Made by a program: the position numbers and the translations under genes | The notes under the pieces: generated by a model | What the model saw: the letters and a program-made list of their open reading frames with translations, nothing else | The model's database searches: none | What the model was told of the DNA's origin: nothing | In this document: positions 1 to 11,329 of the stretch, in pieces | How the letters are laid out: each line of letters starts with the position of its first letter | Position numbering within the stretch: the first letter of the stretch is position 1 | Assembly: GCA_003290165.1 (NCBI GenBank) | Contig: QNQO01005822.1 | Span: 248,001 to 312,000 of the forward strand | Source: Berberis thunbergii | Taxonomy: Eukaryota > Streptophyta > Magnoliopsida > Ranunculales > Berberidaceae | Length of the DNA stretch: 64,000 nt | Reading direction: 5' to 3'

Positions 1-899
1 CAAAAACCTCACTTCTACTCAAATGAGTGAGAGATCTGATCTTAAACTTTCTCCCATCCGTTTATTTGGGAAACACTACTTTGAGAAACCTTTTAGAGTG
101 TTAGTTTGTCAAAATTCAACTTACCCCATGTGGGTTCTTGAATATGTGGAGTTAATTCGAACGAGTAAGTGTCACCCGAAGATCCCAAGTAGATAGTAAG
201 ACTTGGTTGTGCCGCATTCCATGAATATGTGATCCTGGGTTATTCGATAAGTCTCACTGAGCATGAACATAAGACGAAGTTGTATGTCAGGCCTCGATTC
301 TCAATACACCAAAATATACCGAAAATTGAGACAAGTTTTTATTCATTGCCACAATCTACACTTGTTACCCTTAGTTGAGAATAAAACAACACATACACTA
401 TACGAAAGCTTTAAAGGAAATATTAAGTAAATAAGCATAAGTATTAAACGTTTCATTCCCAAGATATTAAGATAATACAAATGACATGCACAATCGTCAT
501 ATCATAATATATTACATTCCAAAAAACAACTTAAGCAAAATAAAGTTCAACTTCTAACTATGAGAACCGAACCAAAGGGTTGAACTGAGAAAGATCAAGC
601 TACACTACCTGCAGTGCTACCACCAGTAACATCAACACATGCACCCCGATAGAGGTACATCCACATGCCACAAAGCGACATGGGTCAGTAATGCTAGTAT
701 GAGTAAACCAAATAAAGACATACAACATGTATATAGCAATAAGAAGTCATCCATAATATTAGTTGTAGAGAATAAATCTAGGTACCAAACTCTACAAATA
801 CATAATGGCACATTAAGTACAGTATATGCTAAGTACAACCGACAATAGCAATAACCAACACATCAATAACAACACGAGGAAGTTCGTAGAGAAACACAT
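1..899. other. Unassigned AT-rich sequence
   Basis: I see no gene, RNA or bounded element here. Short open frames at 632-848 lie on both strands over the same bases and have no motif I recognise. The same low-complexity style resumes after the hAT-type element that ends at 1932, so the two stretches were probably once continuous. Confidence 0.4.
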
Positions 900-907
900 A
901 AAGCAAG

Positions 908-1932
908 TAAGGGTGGGCACTGTCTGGTTCGACTCATTTTGAAAAACCTAACTCGAACCATTTTAATTTAAAGAATCTAGTCCGGATTTCCTCATTTTGA
1001 ACATTGGGAACAAACCTAACTCGAACCGTTTAGAATTGTCTGTTTCCTATGGTTCCACTAAATAACAACTCTTAACACGAATAAAACTTCATTTCATCAA
1101 CATGATACAAATAAAGTTCAAACTGTTCAAAGAAGCTTTGCAATTTGTACAAATTGGTGCAGTCTAACTTGATCCCATAAAAACCAAATGAAACCCAGTA
1201 TTGTCTCCAAAATTCCAAATGATTAACTATACTATTGCTCATTTACATATCAATAACACAAAAACACATTAAAACAACAAAACTATAACTAAAAAAAAAT
1301 CAAGCTTTAGGTACAAAAACAAGTCTTCTTTACCACCCAATCAGAGCTAAATATACAAACTTTCTACATCTAAACAAAAATCTATTAACATAAAACAACA
1401 AATTCAATACTTTGATACAAGCAAACCTGTAAAACAGCAAAAACACCCCAAACAAATTAACACGAATTCGTTTAGAGGGGATTTGAGACTTGGGATTTTG
1501 TTGAAAGGGGTTTACCAGAGTTGAGAGAAGAATTTGGACTTGGGGTTTGTTGGGAGATGGAGCTAAATCGATCGAAGATGAACTACAGGGGAAAGACCTC
1601 CCTTTTTAGGGTTGTTTTCGAAAAAATTGATACGGAGGGGTGAATTGGTAGGTGGCTCCTTTTTCGATCCATTTAACAAGCATTGTCGCATTTGGGTTTT
1701 TTAATGTTCAAGGTTTGGTGTGGTGTGGCTGAGCACACAATGAAATTTTGTAACCCCTAATCATGATAAGACAAGTATATAATGGTATACAAAATAGGTT
1801 GGAATCGAACCGTACGTTTCAAAATTGATCCAAACCATTTATTAATATATACAATAAGAACCAAACTGTTTGGAGCAAAACAAGTCGGTTCGGTTTGGAT
1901 CCACGGTACCTTTACTTGTTTGCCCACCCCTA
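908..1932. mobile_element. Non-autonomous hAT-type element, ~1.03 kb
   Basis: The ends are imperfect terminal inverted repeats: TAAGGGTGGGCA on the left and TAGGGGTGGGCA as the reverse complement of the right. The 8 bp on the left (900-907, AAAGCAAG) and right (1933-1940, GAAGCGAG) match at 6 of 8 positions, as expected for an aged hAT target duplication. The subterminal sequence repeats GGTTCG/CGAACC words on both sides. No transposase frame is present, so it would need a transposase in trans. Seen directly: ends and flanks. Inferred: hAT superfamily. Confidence 0.72.
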
Positions 1933-1940
1933 GAAGCGAG

Positions 1941-2499
1941 CATATTCACAGGACTTGAGGCAGGTCATGGATCTGCATAAACTGCTAGTTTGCATATCTC
2001 CCTACAATTAGAAAGTGTTACTTGCAACAACTTCAATCTACTAGATAGTAATGTTAAAATGCAAAACAAGCCTAACATGTACTTTTCCCCACAATCACAC
2101 CTTAGTTCCCCGTGCAGAACATGTCCCACCCTGACATGCCTCCATACGCACACCGATACCACTTTGCAAGTGTATGTTCCCAAACAGGGCACCGAAGGAC
2201 AAACACATCGTTGTAGACTCATCGTCTATACACAATTCTTAGAACACTAGTACTTTGAGTGACTACCAGTGAGAGTTTAATTTTGGGGAGTTGGTACTTT
2301 GTCGTTCTTGTATCGTCAATTTGGTTGTGCTCGCATAGTGTTGTCAAACAAATATTTTGATATCTGCTGCTTTTGAAGGTACAACTTTTGGATTATTTGT
2401 TTAGCTAATTGTCTTTTTAGTGTTTCAAATATTGATTTTATAGATTAATATGTTTAATTTTTTTGTAGTGTTGGATATACGATCACTTTAGGCTTTGGG
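1941..2499. other. Unassigned spacer
   Basis: No recognisable gene. An 86-codon open frame at 1990-2250 (+) overlaps an 85-codon frame on the other strand and has no domain I know. I treat both as chance. Confidence 0.35.
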
Positions 2500-2540
2500 T
2501 ACGGCTCGAGCCTTGTGGAAGGATCGTCTCCCCACCATGG

Positions 2541-3680
2541 CTAAGTAAGATTGTCCCCAACTTAGCGAGGTCGTGAGTAAAGAAATTTTGACTCTTAGGG
2601 AGAATCTTGATGACATGTCTCCTAAAAAGGTAAAAGTTAGTCATTTAAGTTCATGTTTCTTCTCGGGTGATTTAATAAGTTCATGTTTGTATTGTCAAGT
2701 TATTTGGGACCCTTATGCAAAATTCAAGCGAAGAACTCCATTTCACTACATTACATGATTCCAAGGCTGCTTGTTATGCCCTGATGTTGAAGAACCCTAT
2801 CACCCCAGATCGTGTGATGAGACAGATGGGAAGGCTACATGTCATTCCAAATCCCCTCATTCAAGCCAAAATGAATAATAGAGGTTGATCTGGCCCCAAC
2901 TACTCGGTGAAGCACGAGATACTGTCTTTGTTTGCTGCAACTTGGCAAAATCATCTATGGCATTCCAAATCCCCTCATTCAAGCCAAAATTGAAAACCAA
3001 TGAGCGTCAATGAAGCTTCTATGGCATTGTAGCAAGGACTACTTGGAGTGGTTTCATGGCATTAGTCATCCGTTCATCCAACCACCAAATACTAGGATGA
3101 AACATCCCTTAAGAAATCAATTGCTCATATCTCACAATCGGGTAATTGGTCTATAGTTGAACAAATTTGCCCGCATTTGATATACATAATTGATTTTTTT
3201 TTTTTTTACTAAGATCAATGTTTCCTTGCAGAACAAGCTGGTTGATGAGGCTCTTCAGTTGGTGGACGCCAAAGGGAATGTGAATAAGGTTGTGTTGCTC
3301 ATGGGGCAAGAGAAAGTAGGTGACCTACTAAGACAAATGTCTACGCATTTCTCCTCCTTAATAGATAATGAGGAAGAACAACAAACTAGTCGAACTGATG
3401 ATGGTGGTGCAACAGATGGTGGTAGAGGATGGGGTGGTGTTGTTGTTGCTACTGGTACTGGTGGTGGTAGAGGAAGTTCCGATGGTAGTGTTGGTGGTTA
3501 TATGGTGGTGGTAGAGGAAGGAGTGATGGTGGTAGTGGTCTTGGTGGTATAGGTAGGGAAGGGGGTGGTGGTGCTAATGATAGTGAAAAATCCTTACTAG
3601 CGGTGATGTTGAGGGAAGAACGAAGAAGAGACATGAGAAGAATATCACTAAAATTGAACCTCCTCGGAATAAAATAAGAT
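2541..3680 (+). pseudogene. Decayed coding-like stretch, unrecognised, glycine-rich end
   Basis: I do not recognise this. Interrupted + strand frames look coding in places. A segment around 2550-2630 reads as a helical, charged stretch (SEVVSKEILTLRENLDDM). A second at 3230-3410 (LVDEALQLVDAKGNVNKVV) runs into a Gly/Val-rich tail made by GGT repeats. A further charged helix lies near 3575-3660. Stops and frame changes separate the parts, and a (T)n tract precedes the second. A C-terminal piece of a plant DNA-transposon protein is one possibility. The position beside fold-back repeats fits that, but no catalytic motif is visible. Confidence 0.28.
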
Positions 3681-4130
3681 GGCTTGATGTATAATTTTGA
3701 TATACAATTTTGTTTGTTATAATGTTTGTAGTTAGTTAATGAAAATGTAATGATTATATGTTTATGCAATCAATTATGATTTCATAATTATGATTCTCAT
3801 CAATATTTATGTATATCTCAGTAATAAAGTTAACAATAACCCAAGTAAAAGTAACCAATTCTATCAAAAAAACTGATAATTTTGACACAAAGTCACCTAT
3901 ATGTAATATCTAAAATTTATGTCTGTAAGCACACGACCGGTTGCGAGTTTGATATAAATATTCGCAGTAGTCGTTGCAACCAGAGTAAAACCAATCACAC
4001 TATACAATGTGTTTGGTTCATGAATACCAATTGACAGCAAACACGACGGCACATGCGAACAAAATATTTACAATTGCAATGGCTATTGCAATCATGAGAT
4101 TAGTATTCGCGTGAACCGCTGAGCTTGAAA
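3681..4130. other. Spacer with GC-rich subterminal-like words
   Basis: No gene seen. From about 3930 the sequence carries words such as CGACCGGTTGCGAG, CACGACGGCACATGCG and GTGAACCGCTGAGC. These recur in inverted form after the fold-back array, for example CAGCGGTTCATGCG near 5000 and CGCAGCGGCTCGTGC near 5170. This is the style of subterminal repeats of a CACTA or MULE element, but I found no defined end. Confidence 0.35.
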
Positions 4131-4984
4131 AAATCACACTCTGTTCAAATTTTTGAATTAATCTTTTTTTTTTCAATTCCTATGAGTTTGATACACTATT
4201 GACATATTTGGTTTATTGCAAAACCCCAATTTGGACCACCCCAACTTGAGAATGTCAAAAGTGTGCAATAAACCAAATATGCCAATAGTGTATCAAACCC
4301 ATAGAAATTGAAATTTTTAAAAAAGATTCAAATTCAAAAAAGCAGAAATTTGGACAGAGTGTGATTTCTATCTAACCACATCAGAAGCTGCGAATGGGAT
4401 ATACATAGTCGCAACTTTCGCTATGATCGGACAGAAATCACACTCCTTCCAAATTTATGATTTTTTGTAATTCAATGTTTTTGAGTTTTTTCAATTCCTA
4501 TGAGTTTGATATACTATTGACATATTTGATTTATTACAAAACCCCACTTTTGACCTTCTCCAAATGGGGCGTTCCAAATTGGGGTTTCGCAATAAATAAA
4601 ATACACCAATAGTGTATCAAACCCATCGGAGTCGAAAAAAAATTTCAAATTTCAAATTCAAAAAATCAGAAATTTTGACAAAATGTGATTTCTAAGCAAT
4701 AGAAGCTACGAATGGGATAGAAATAATTGGACATAAATCACACTCTGTCCAAATTTCTGATTTTTTGTATTTCAATATTTTTTGTTTTTTTTTTCAATTA
4801 TATGGGCTTGATACACTATTGACATATTTGAGTAATTGCAAAACCCTACTTTTGACCTTCTCAAGTTGGGGTGTTCCAAAGTAGAATTTCGCAATAAATC
4901 AAATATGCCAATAATGTATCAAACCTATAGGAATTAAAAAAAATTAAAATTCAAAAAATCAAAAATTTTGACAGAGTGTGATTT
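4131..4984. repeat. Three tandem ~250-bp fold-back (palindromic) units
   Basis: Units lie at about 4131-4367, 4435-4691 and 4735-4984, a period near 300 bp. Each begins AAATCACACTCTGTCCAAAT and ends with its inverse (GACAGAGTGTGATTT). Each also holds an inner inverted pair: GAGTTTGATACACTATTGAC on the left arm and its complement (CAATAGTGTATCAAACCC) on the right. Each unit could fold into a nearly full-length hairpin with a small loop. Spacers of about 67 and 43 bp both contain GAAGCTGCGAATGGGATA or a close variant. The copies differ at many positions, so the array is old. Confidence 0.8.
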
Positions 4985-5459
4985 CGTTCCAAACACAGCG
5001 GTTCATGCGAATATTGATATCATGATCATAGTATCCACGACAATTGTAAAATTTATGTTGGCACGGTCCATTGTGTTTGCTGGTGATTAGTTTTCAGGCA
5101 ATAAACACAATTTAGTTTGCAAATGGGTTTCTTTGTTCGCAGCGGCCATTGTGATTATGAATGTCATACTCGCAGCGGCTCGTGCCTTTGCAGTCTGAAC
5201 TTTTGTTGACAGTAGTCTAAATTTTTTGCTCATGTTTAAGTTAATATAAGTTTTCTTTTAGCCATTACCATGATATAAAACATCCATACAACTAGTCATC
5301 CATAAAATGCAAAACCAATACAAATTTTCATTAAGTGTAATATAGAATTTGTTGATATTTAATGATAAAAAAAAATACAAGTCAAGACTACAAAAAAGTT
5401 GACTTCTCTTACAATTTGATCATCGTATGTATATATGTCATTTACAAAATGTGGTTCAA
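4985..5459. other. Spacer between fold-back array and MULE gene end
   Basis: No gene seen. GC-rich words at 5000-5190 (CGCAGCGGCCATTGTG, CGCAGCGGCTCGTGC) are inverse to words before the array. The stretch 5230-5440 is AT-rich and probably holds the 3' side of the MULE, but I could not find a terminal inverted repeat. Confidence 0.35.
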
Positions 5460-5840
5460 TCATCTAGTAGAACGACCTCTTCTGACTTTTTTTTTTGCTT
5501 TGGATGCATTGTACTTCTTAACCATCACCTCACCTATCTGCAGTTGGCCATCAAATGAAGTCTTCCATGATAAGGCTTCTGGAAACATGCGAGAAGGCCA
5601 AGTCAGTACTGTCTGAGGCAATGGTGGTATTGGTGTCATATGAAACAAGATAAAGTGTTCACTCAGGTGAAGGTGTTCTATGAAACGTATCCGTACCTCG
5701 TTCAAGTTTGACGACAGCGGAACATATGGAAAACATGTACTTCTCTTATTCCCATAACACACAAATACACAACCATAACGATTGGCTGCCAGCTCTAACA
5801 TATCCGATTGAATCAACCGTTTTCCCCTTGGAATGCGTAC
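5460..5840 (-). pseudogene. MULE OTU-like domain, C-terminal part
   Basis: The - strand frame resembles the end of OTU-like proteases attached to plant MULE transposases. A 'leave no place' core reads LELAANRYGCVFVCY. It is followed by FPYVPLSSN, then HFILFHMTPIPPLPQT, a tryptophan-rich segment and a basic tail (KAKKKVRRGRSTR) before the stop at 5460. The open frame appears to start inside the neighbouring retrotransposon LTR (ATG near 5873), but this is an artefact of the insertion. True upstream coding sequence resumes at 14811. I infer the family from motif order; no alignment was run. Confidence 0.65.
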
Positions 5841-6275
5841 TGATGATACATCAAATTGTCCTCTGGTCAACACCGTACATGTGTTATGATAATCTCATCA
5901 ACTGAACAAAGCATGCATGATTGCATACTCAATCCAGTAAAGCCCAAACAACACTAAGCCCATTATTGGAAGGATCCAGACAGTTGGATCTGAGTTTCAA
6001 TAAGTCATTAAGCTCACACGTCATGTGTTCAGGCCCAGTACTCGTAAGACTTCTACGGCAAGTATTTGAGAGATCTACACAAGACAGGCAGGCCAGCAAC
6101 ACATGGGATCCGACTAGGAAACATATATTAGAGTATAACTCAGGCAAGGAAACTTCCTTGCATGGACAACACTCATAGTGCCATCGGCCACAACACGGTG
6201 ATCTTTGGCTCACGTTTGCTACCTGTGCAGGTCTAGATAAACAGCAAGGAAGGAGAGAAGGAATCGACTACATCA
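5841..6275 (+). repeat. 5' LTR of the Tat-like element (internally deleted)
   Basis: It begins TGATGATACATCAAA and ends CTACATCA. It aligns throughout with the 3' LTR at 14122 except for a missing internal block of about 250 bp, between the AACAACACTCA word (near 6175) and the GGTCTTTGGCTCACG-like word (near 6200). The lost part includes the probable promoter region (a TATAAAAGG-like word near 14615 in the 3' LTR). The short first TG-containing stretch also differs slightly between the LTRs. Confidence 0.85.
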
Positions 6276-6300
6276 GTTTGGTGTCGTCCGTGGGAACGAT
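6276..6300 (+). promoter_or_regulatory. Primer-binding-site region
   Basis: GTTTGGTGTCGTCCGTGGGA directly follows the LTR end. The same place in the related element at 62132 reads GTTTAGCGCCGTCCATGGGG. This is the conserved post-LTR sequence of many plant Tat-type gypsy elements. I could not assign the tRNA with confidence. Confidence 0.6.
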
Positions 6301-6352
6301 AGAGTTTCTAAAAAGGAAAATTAGTACCACCTTTTTCCAGAGAATCAACGAG

Positions 6353-7780
6353 ATGATGACAACAAGGTCTCGCAACAATGGAGATGATGTTGTGCCTTCG
6401 AACGCTCAAACCGACAGAGCGCCTCATGTTCCACCACCGCCAAGGAAGGAACCTCCTCAGATCCCCGTGCCGGTGGCAAACGCAGTAGACCAGAGGGTGG
6501 ACCTACTTTCAACACAGATGCAAATAAATCACAGAAACGCTAGAGACTCTCAAACAACAGAATCATCTAATTGCAGAGGGCCCTAGAAAGTTCCAGAGAA
6601 CATGTTCAGGAGAGTCGCACTGCCCCAACAACTTCTCAATGGACAAGAGGTAGAGGGATGACCAATAGAGACCCAACGCTCCGAGTCGACAGCCACGACT
6701 CGCACAACCCCATCCACAACAGGGCAACAAACCCAGACGTGTTATTTAGTCTCAAGGTCCCTATGTTCATGGATCATAACATGGACAAACCACTGCCAAG
6801 GAAAACACCCCACCAAAGTTGGAGTTTATGATGGGACAGGAGGCTCGTCTGATCACTTGTGCCACTTCCAACTTGTTATGACTCTCAAGGAAAGGTCGGA
6901 TGCAATAATGTGTCGGTCATTCCCTGCAAGCATAAAAACTTCAGCATTGACGTGGTTCCACAGCCTTCTTCCGGACGTTGGCATTAGCGTTCTTTACACG
7001 CTTCATGGGCAGCCAACGGCTTAGGAGGGGCCCACATTATCTGCTGACCCTAAAGCAAAAACAGAATGAGATGTTGAGGGAGTGTGTCACTTGTTTTAAT
7101 GATTAGTTGACCCCCATCGACGGCTGTAGTGATGAGACCGTCGTCAGGAACTTCACTTCAAGTCTGAGAAGATACAAGCTCTATGACTTTCATACCCTGG
7201 ACCCCCCAACCAGTATGAGAGACTTGCTCAGAGATGCCAAGAGATACATCACTCTGGACGAAATGTTGGCCACCAAGTGAGAAGAGGAGTCAGAGAAGAA
7301 ACCCTCTGTTCCAAAAATAGAAAATAAGGGAAGAAGAAAGATGATGATGACAGTAACAATAGGAAGTGCACAGACAGCAAGACCGATCCAGGACGCCCTA
7401 GGCAGGACAAGGCCTCGAATTATGTCGGGTCCAGGTTTGTTACCCTTTCAATACTAGTATGTCCGACATTCTTGATTCCATCAAGAATTGGAAAGAGCTA
7501 AAGTGGTCGTCTTAGCAACAAGGAGACCCTGCTTGGCGTGACAACATCAAATATTGTGCCTACCACAAAAAGGTGGACATGATACTGAGGATTGTAGAAA
7601 CCACCGAGCAGAAATCAAGTACTGGATCAAGAAAGGCAAGCTAAAGGAGTTCCTAGGCTTGGACAGGAGTCAAGGTCGAGCAAAGGAAAGAGAAGACGTT
7701 GTCAAGAAGATTGAATAGGAAGCTCATGGCGTCATTTATGTCCTCGACGGGATTGATCCCGAAAAAGAGCAATCAAACAA
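6353..7780 (+). pseudogene. Gag of the Tat-like element, decayed
   Basis: A short N-terminal frame starts near 6353 (MMTTRSRNNGDD) and contains a Pro-rich stretch. The retrotransposon gag core lies at about 6800-7270. It reads KLEFYDGTGGSSDHLCHFQ, then CRSFPASIKTSALTWFHSL, matching the usual 'DGT..P..H...F' and 'A..WF..L' pattern. A zinc-knuckle-like segment (YCAYHKK, GGHDTEDCRNH) follows near 7555-7600, with a frameshift inside it. Stops and shifts (for example near 7030 and 7100) make the reading frame non-functional as it stands. Confidence 0.7.
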
Positions 7781-7805
7781 ATCCCACAAGAGGACACTGA
7801 TTGAG

Positions 7806-8261
7806 ATGCGAACATTATCTAAGTATGAGGACGGACAAGTGCAGCACGCACGAGTTCACAACCCGATCCCATCACTGACGTTTACGGAGAGAGATCCACA
7901 GGGGATACATTCCTTTCAATTCGACGTTCTGGTCATCTCCGTCCTTATTGCTAAGTGGGAGGTAAATAGAGCCCTGGTGGACACTAAAAGCTCAATATAT
8001 GTCCCCTTCCTCGGTGCATTCCGCAACTTGCAGCTACAGGAGAAAAACCTAACACCCGCCACCCATCCTATGGTCCGATTCAGTGGAGAAAAATGCTTTC
8101 TCATCAGAAAGATCAATCTAATGGTGGTGGCTGGAGATCCACAGTTACAAAAGTACTTTGTGCAAAAGTTCATGGTAGTTGACGCCCCGTCCACCTACAA
8201 TATCATTCTGGGAAAGTCGTGGCATATGGAAGCATGGTATCCACCTTGCACCAATGCATAA
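7806..8261 (+). pseudogene. Retroviral-type aspartic protease region, Tat-like element
   Basis: A 151-codon open frame carries the Tat-type protease layout. The active-site strand reads NRALVDTKSS, where the family has L-V-D-T-G-S-S, so the catalytic Gly is Lys. The flap region is MVRFSGEKC and the C-terminal strand is MVVDAPSTYNIILGKSW. The Gly-to-Lys change beside the catalytic Asp should abolish activity. The frame continues from the decayed gag, as in a gag-pro polyprotein. Nothing resembling reverse transcriptase follows. Confidence 0.75.
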
Positions 8262-10235
8262 AATATACATCCAACCATGCCCAAGGGACTATTTGAGGAG
8301 ATTAGTCATTAGCAAGAGACTACCATTATGCAACCCTGAAACAACTAAAATGTTGCATGTTATAGCTCGGGTCCACAAAACAAACATGTCTAACATCAGA
8401 CCTAGACAAAATAGGAGAATCACTTTATGAGGGTGGAGGAGCCTAGATAACCAAAGTGCAGCTATGCGGAGATCTAGAAGTCAAAGCTAGCAACGCAATC
8501 CAGACTAATAAAGAGCTAAGTAACGATACTTCAACAAACGGGCACCAACTCCAAGAGCTGTTAATAAGCAAAGAACTTCCCGCCAGAACAAAGTCCACTA
8601 TTCAGTAACTTTGTTAGCTTTAAAAAAAACTTCGCAAGAGGGACCATGCAATCTGAGCCAGGACCATTTGCACCTCTTTCAGGGCTGGATTAACTCAATC
8701 TCTGCTCAGAGTTAAATTATTTGTTACTTTGATTTCGTTTCTTGTTTTGTGTTTTTCATTTCAAACTAGAAGAGTTGTTCATACAAGACACATTCCAGAA
8801 ATAAAACAGATTTTATTGATTGCAATTAGAGTAATTACAAAGCTTGTCGGCCAGCTAGTACATCAGTTTATACACTACAAGTATCTAAGTCCAATGCAAG
8901 CATCTATCCGCTAAAACAAGGATAGAGACCCCGATCTGCTAATCCGCCTCTAGAATAAAAGGTGGTTAAAGTAAAACGTTCGTGAAAGAATACGAAAGAA
9001 CGCGCTCAATTAATTACTCCATCGAATCACCCTAGAAAGACGATTCAGAATAGGGCTACAACACTCCCTCAATTATTTGCTTCGCCAGTCTGCCTCATGA
9101 AGAGGAACAAAAGGAAGTGAAATAAAACTGACAAAAGTCTCCCAGAACAACAAGATCATTGAGGTTTCACAATGTTGTCAAATGGAGATGCTGCTCAAAT
9201 GTGTAATGATTGGGGTGACCCAAGGATACCACTGCGGGAACGAGAGTCACAAACTCCAACGCTCCTATCAACCATAAACTAGCCATGAGGACCGTCCCTT
9301 GATAGCAGTAAACGAACAAAAGAGTGCTTGAGCACCGAAGGATGAAAGACATAACTGACCTCTGAGAGGAAGTCTGTAACTCTTCTTCGCAATGTAAGAA
9401 GATATTATAAGATCATAGGATCAATCAGATGCTCACCCAGATCAAGTGGCACCGCATAATAGCAAGTCTTATCAAGACTCATCAGCACAAATGTTAGAAC
9501 ATTCGAAGACTCCAATGAGGAAGATTTTCCTTCAGCCTTTGGAAAACCCAAAGATAACTCTCTGGTAAGATGCATTTGATTAACATGCTCTATTATTCTC
9601 ATTGCAGTACTTGAATGCAGAATAGTCAACCCATTTATAGACGAAATGGTTCACAAATAGGCGTCAACAAGCAGTTACTTTAACATTAAATCTCGTACTG
9701 AAGATCGGGAAAATGACAGTTCCAATTGCAGCTACACAAGTCCACACCCTTTGAATTAATGACCCTGCAAGCAGCCCAACTAGGGGGAATAATCGATACG
9801 GGACCGTTTCGTAGAATGCGCCGTATCCCTTAGACATTGATCCACAAAGATTTTTTTCTATTTGGGCCCCTCAACTAATGGGCCCAAGTTTATGCCCTGT
9901 TAGATCCGGCCCAACACACACAAATGAATAAATAGCAAAGGCCTTGAGCACCCACAGAACAAGGAGTGCACCTATAGAGTGTTATCACCAAATCCAAGGC
10001 ATCAGTTCCAATATTATTTAGTTGTTGTTCATTAAAGTTGGTCGACCAATTATTAGTCTGATCAATCGATCCGACTTACACTGGAATCAAACCACCAGGC
10101 GAGCAATTAAGTCAGGACACCCAAGTTAGACTTACACGTCCAGAATCTTACATGAGAGCTAAGTAAGTCAAGAAACCCAAGTCAGACTTACATGCTCAAA
10201 TCTTATTCTGACCAAAGCCTAGTCAGCTCTGACTT
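8262..10235 (+). other. Tat-like element interior without recognisable coding sequence
   Basis: This is where pol would be expected, but I see no FADD/YxDD box, RNase H or integrase motifs on either strand. Small open frames (8729-8914 +, 9405-9629 -) have no recognisable domain. A purine tract followed by TCGATACGGGACCG near 9780-9805 could be a remnant of another LTR junction, but no partner copy was found. Confidence 0.5.
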
Positions 10236-10237
10236 AT

Positions 10238-10890
10238 TACAATAGCTTATGGTCTGCTCCAACACCTAGCCCGTTAGAAGCGGGTGACAATGGATTTGAA
10301 AGTGGGAGCTTAGTCAGTATTTGTAACACTTGACCACTATGGCTTGCCATGGGCCATTGTCCAACTATAGATAATGGTCGCCGAACTTAACCAAAGTTTA
10401 TCGGGTTGGACCTATGACAATAGCTTCTGGTACGCTCTAACGCCTAGTATGTTAAATTAAACGGGTGTCAACGGTTTAGAGAGTGGCAGCTTAGTTAGCA
10501 CTTTGATGCCTGATCGAGACGGCTTGCCAGGGATCATTGTCCAAACATGGGCAATAGAGATCGAACCCGACCAAAGCTTAGTTGGTGACGACCAACAACG
10601 ATAACTTCTGGTATACTTGAAGCCTAATTCGCAAATAACGGATTCTGATGACCTAGAAAGTGGGAGTCTAGTCATCGATTTCGATGCATGATTAAGATGG
10701 CTTGCCAGGGGTCACTACTCATACCTAGACAGTGATCGTTGAACCCCAACCAAAGCTTAGTTAGAGGTTGCTAATGGCTGTTGATCGTCGAACCCCGACC
10801 AAAGCTTAGTCAGTGCCATCGGCGCCTAATCAAGATGGTTTGCGACCCCATGGTTGCCAAAACCTGACCCTGATTTAGTCAGTCATTGCA
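10238..10890. repeat. ~180-bp tandem repeat inside the retrotransposon
   Basis: Three units start near 10241, 10419 and 10600, giving periods of about 178-181 bp. Shared words are AATAGCTTCTGG, GTGGGAGCTTAGTCA, GGCTTGCCAGGG and GACCAAAGCTTAGT. One or two shorter, more diverged copies follow to about 10890. Copies are clearly homologous but carry many substitutions and small indels. Tandem repeats between pol and the 3' LTR are known in Tat-lineage elements and can seed satellite DNA. Here the block sits just before the antisense frame. Confidence 0.8.
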
Positions 10891-11329
10891 AGTGATAACA
10901 ACCCTCGATCCAATTAAGCCAATTTTACGAATAGCAAAAAAAGACGAGTCAAAAGTTTGGTCAGAGTTATGAAAACTCGACCCAGACGACTCGCAAGGAC
11001 TACCGTTCGATCATCTATAAGGGTGTATTGCACTTATAACAACAACAACAACTGTTGGTCCAACAGATAGCCAAGCCAGCAGACAAAGGGTGTCTTGCAC
11101 TCCTCGATCTCTAAAAAGGATTCTGACCAGACCTGCACAAATTATTGCAGCACAAAAATTCAGAGCTTCCAACAACGGATCAAACATAAAGCTTCCTAGC
11201 TCAACAGAGCTCCTCGCCTGACAATTAATGTCGAAATAAGACAAAACAGGTAAAAGCTGGCAAGAAAAGCAAAGGAATGCAAACAAGTGTGAAATACTAT
11301 TCATTTGCAAACTGGAAAGAAAATACAAG

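Noticed and set aside
3190..3552. A glycine/valine-rich protein gene as a 120-aa ORF
   Set aside because: The first part is a poly(T) intron-like tract and the rest is a GGT-type low-complexity run. At most it is the tail of a decayed transposon protein.
5362..6213. + strand ORFs over the MULE end and the 5' LTR
   Set aside because: They are shadows of the MULE OTU frame or lie across the LTR boundary.
9780..9960. A second LTR boundary inside the Tat-like element (purine tract then TCGATACGGG)
   Set aside because: I could not find a partner LTR or a target duplication, so it is not called.
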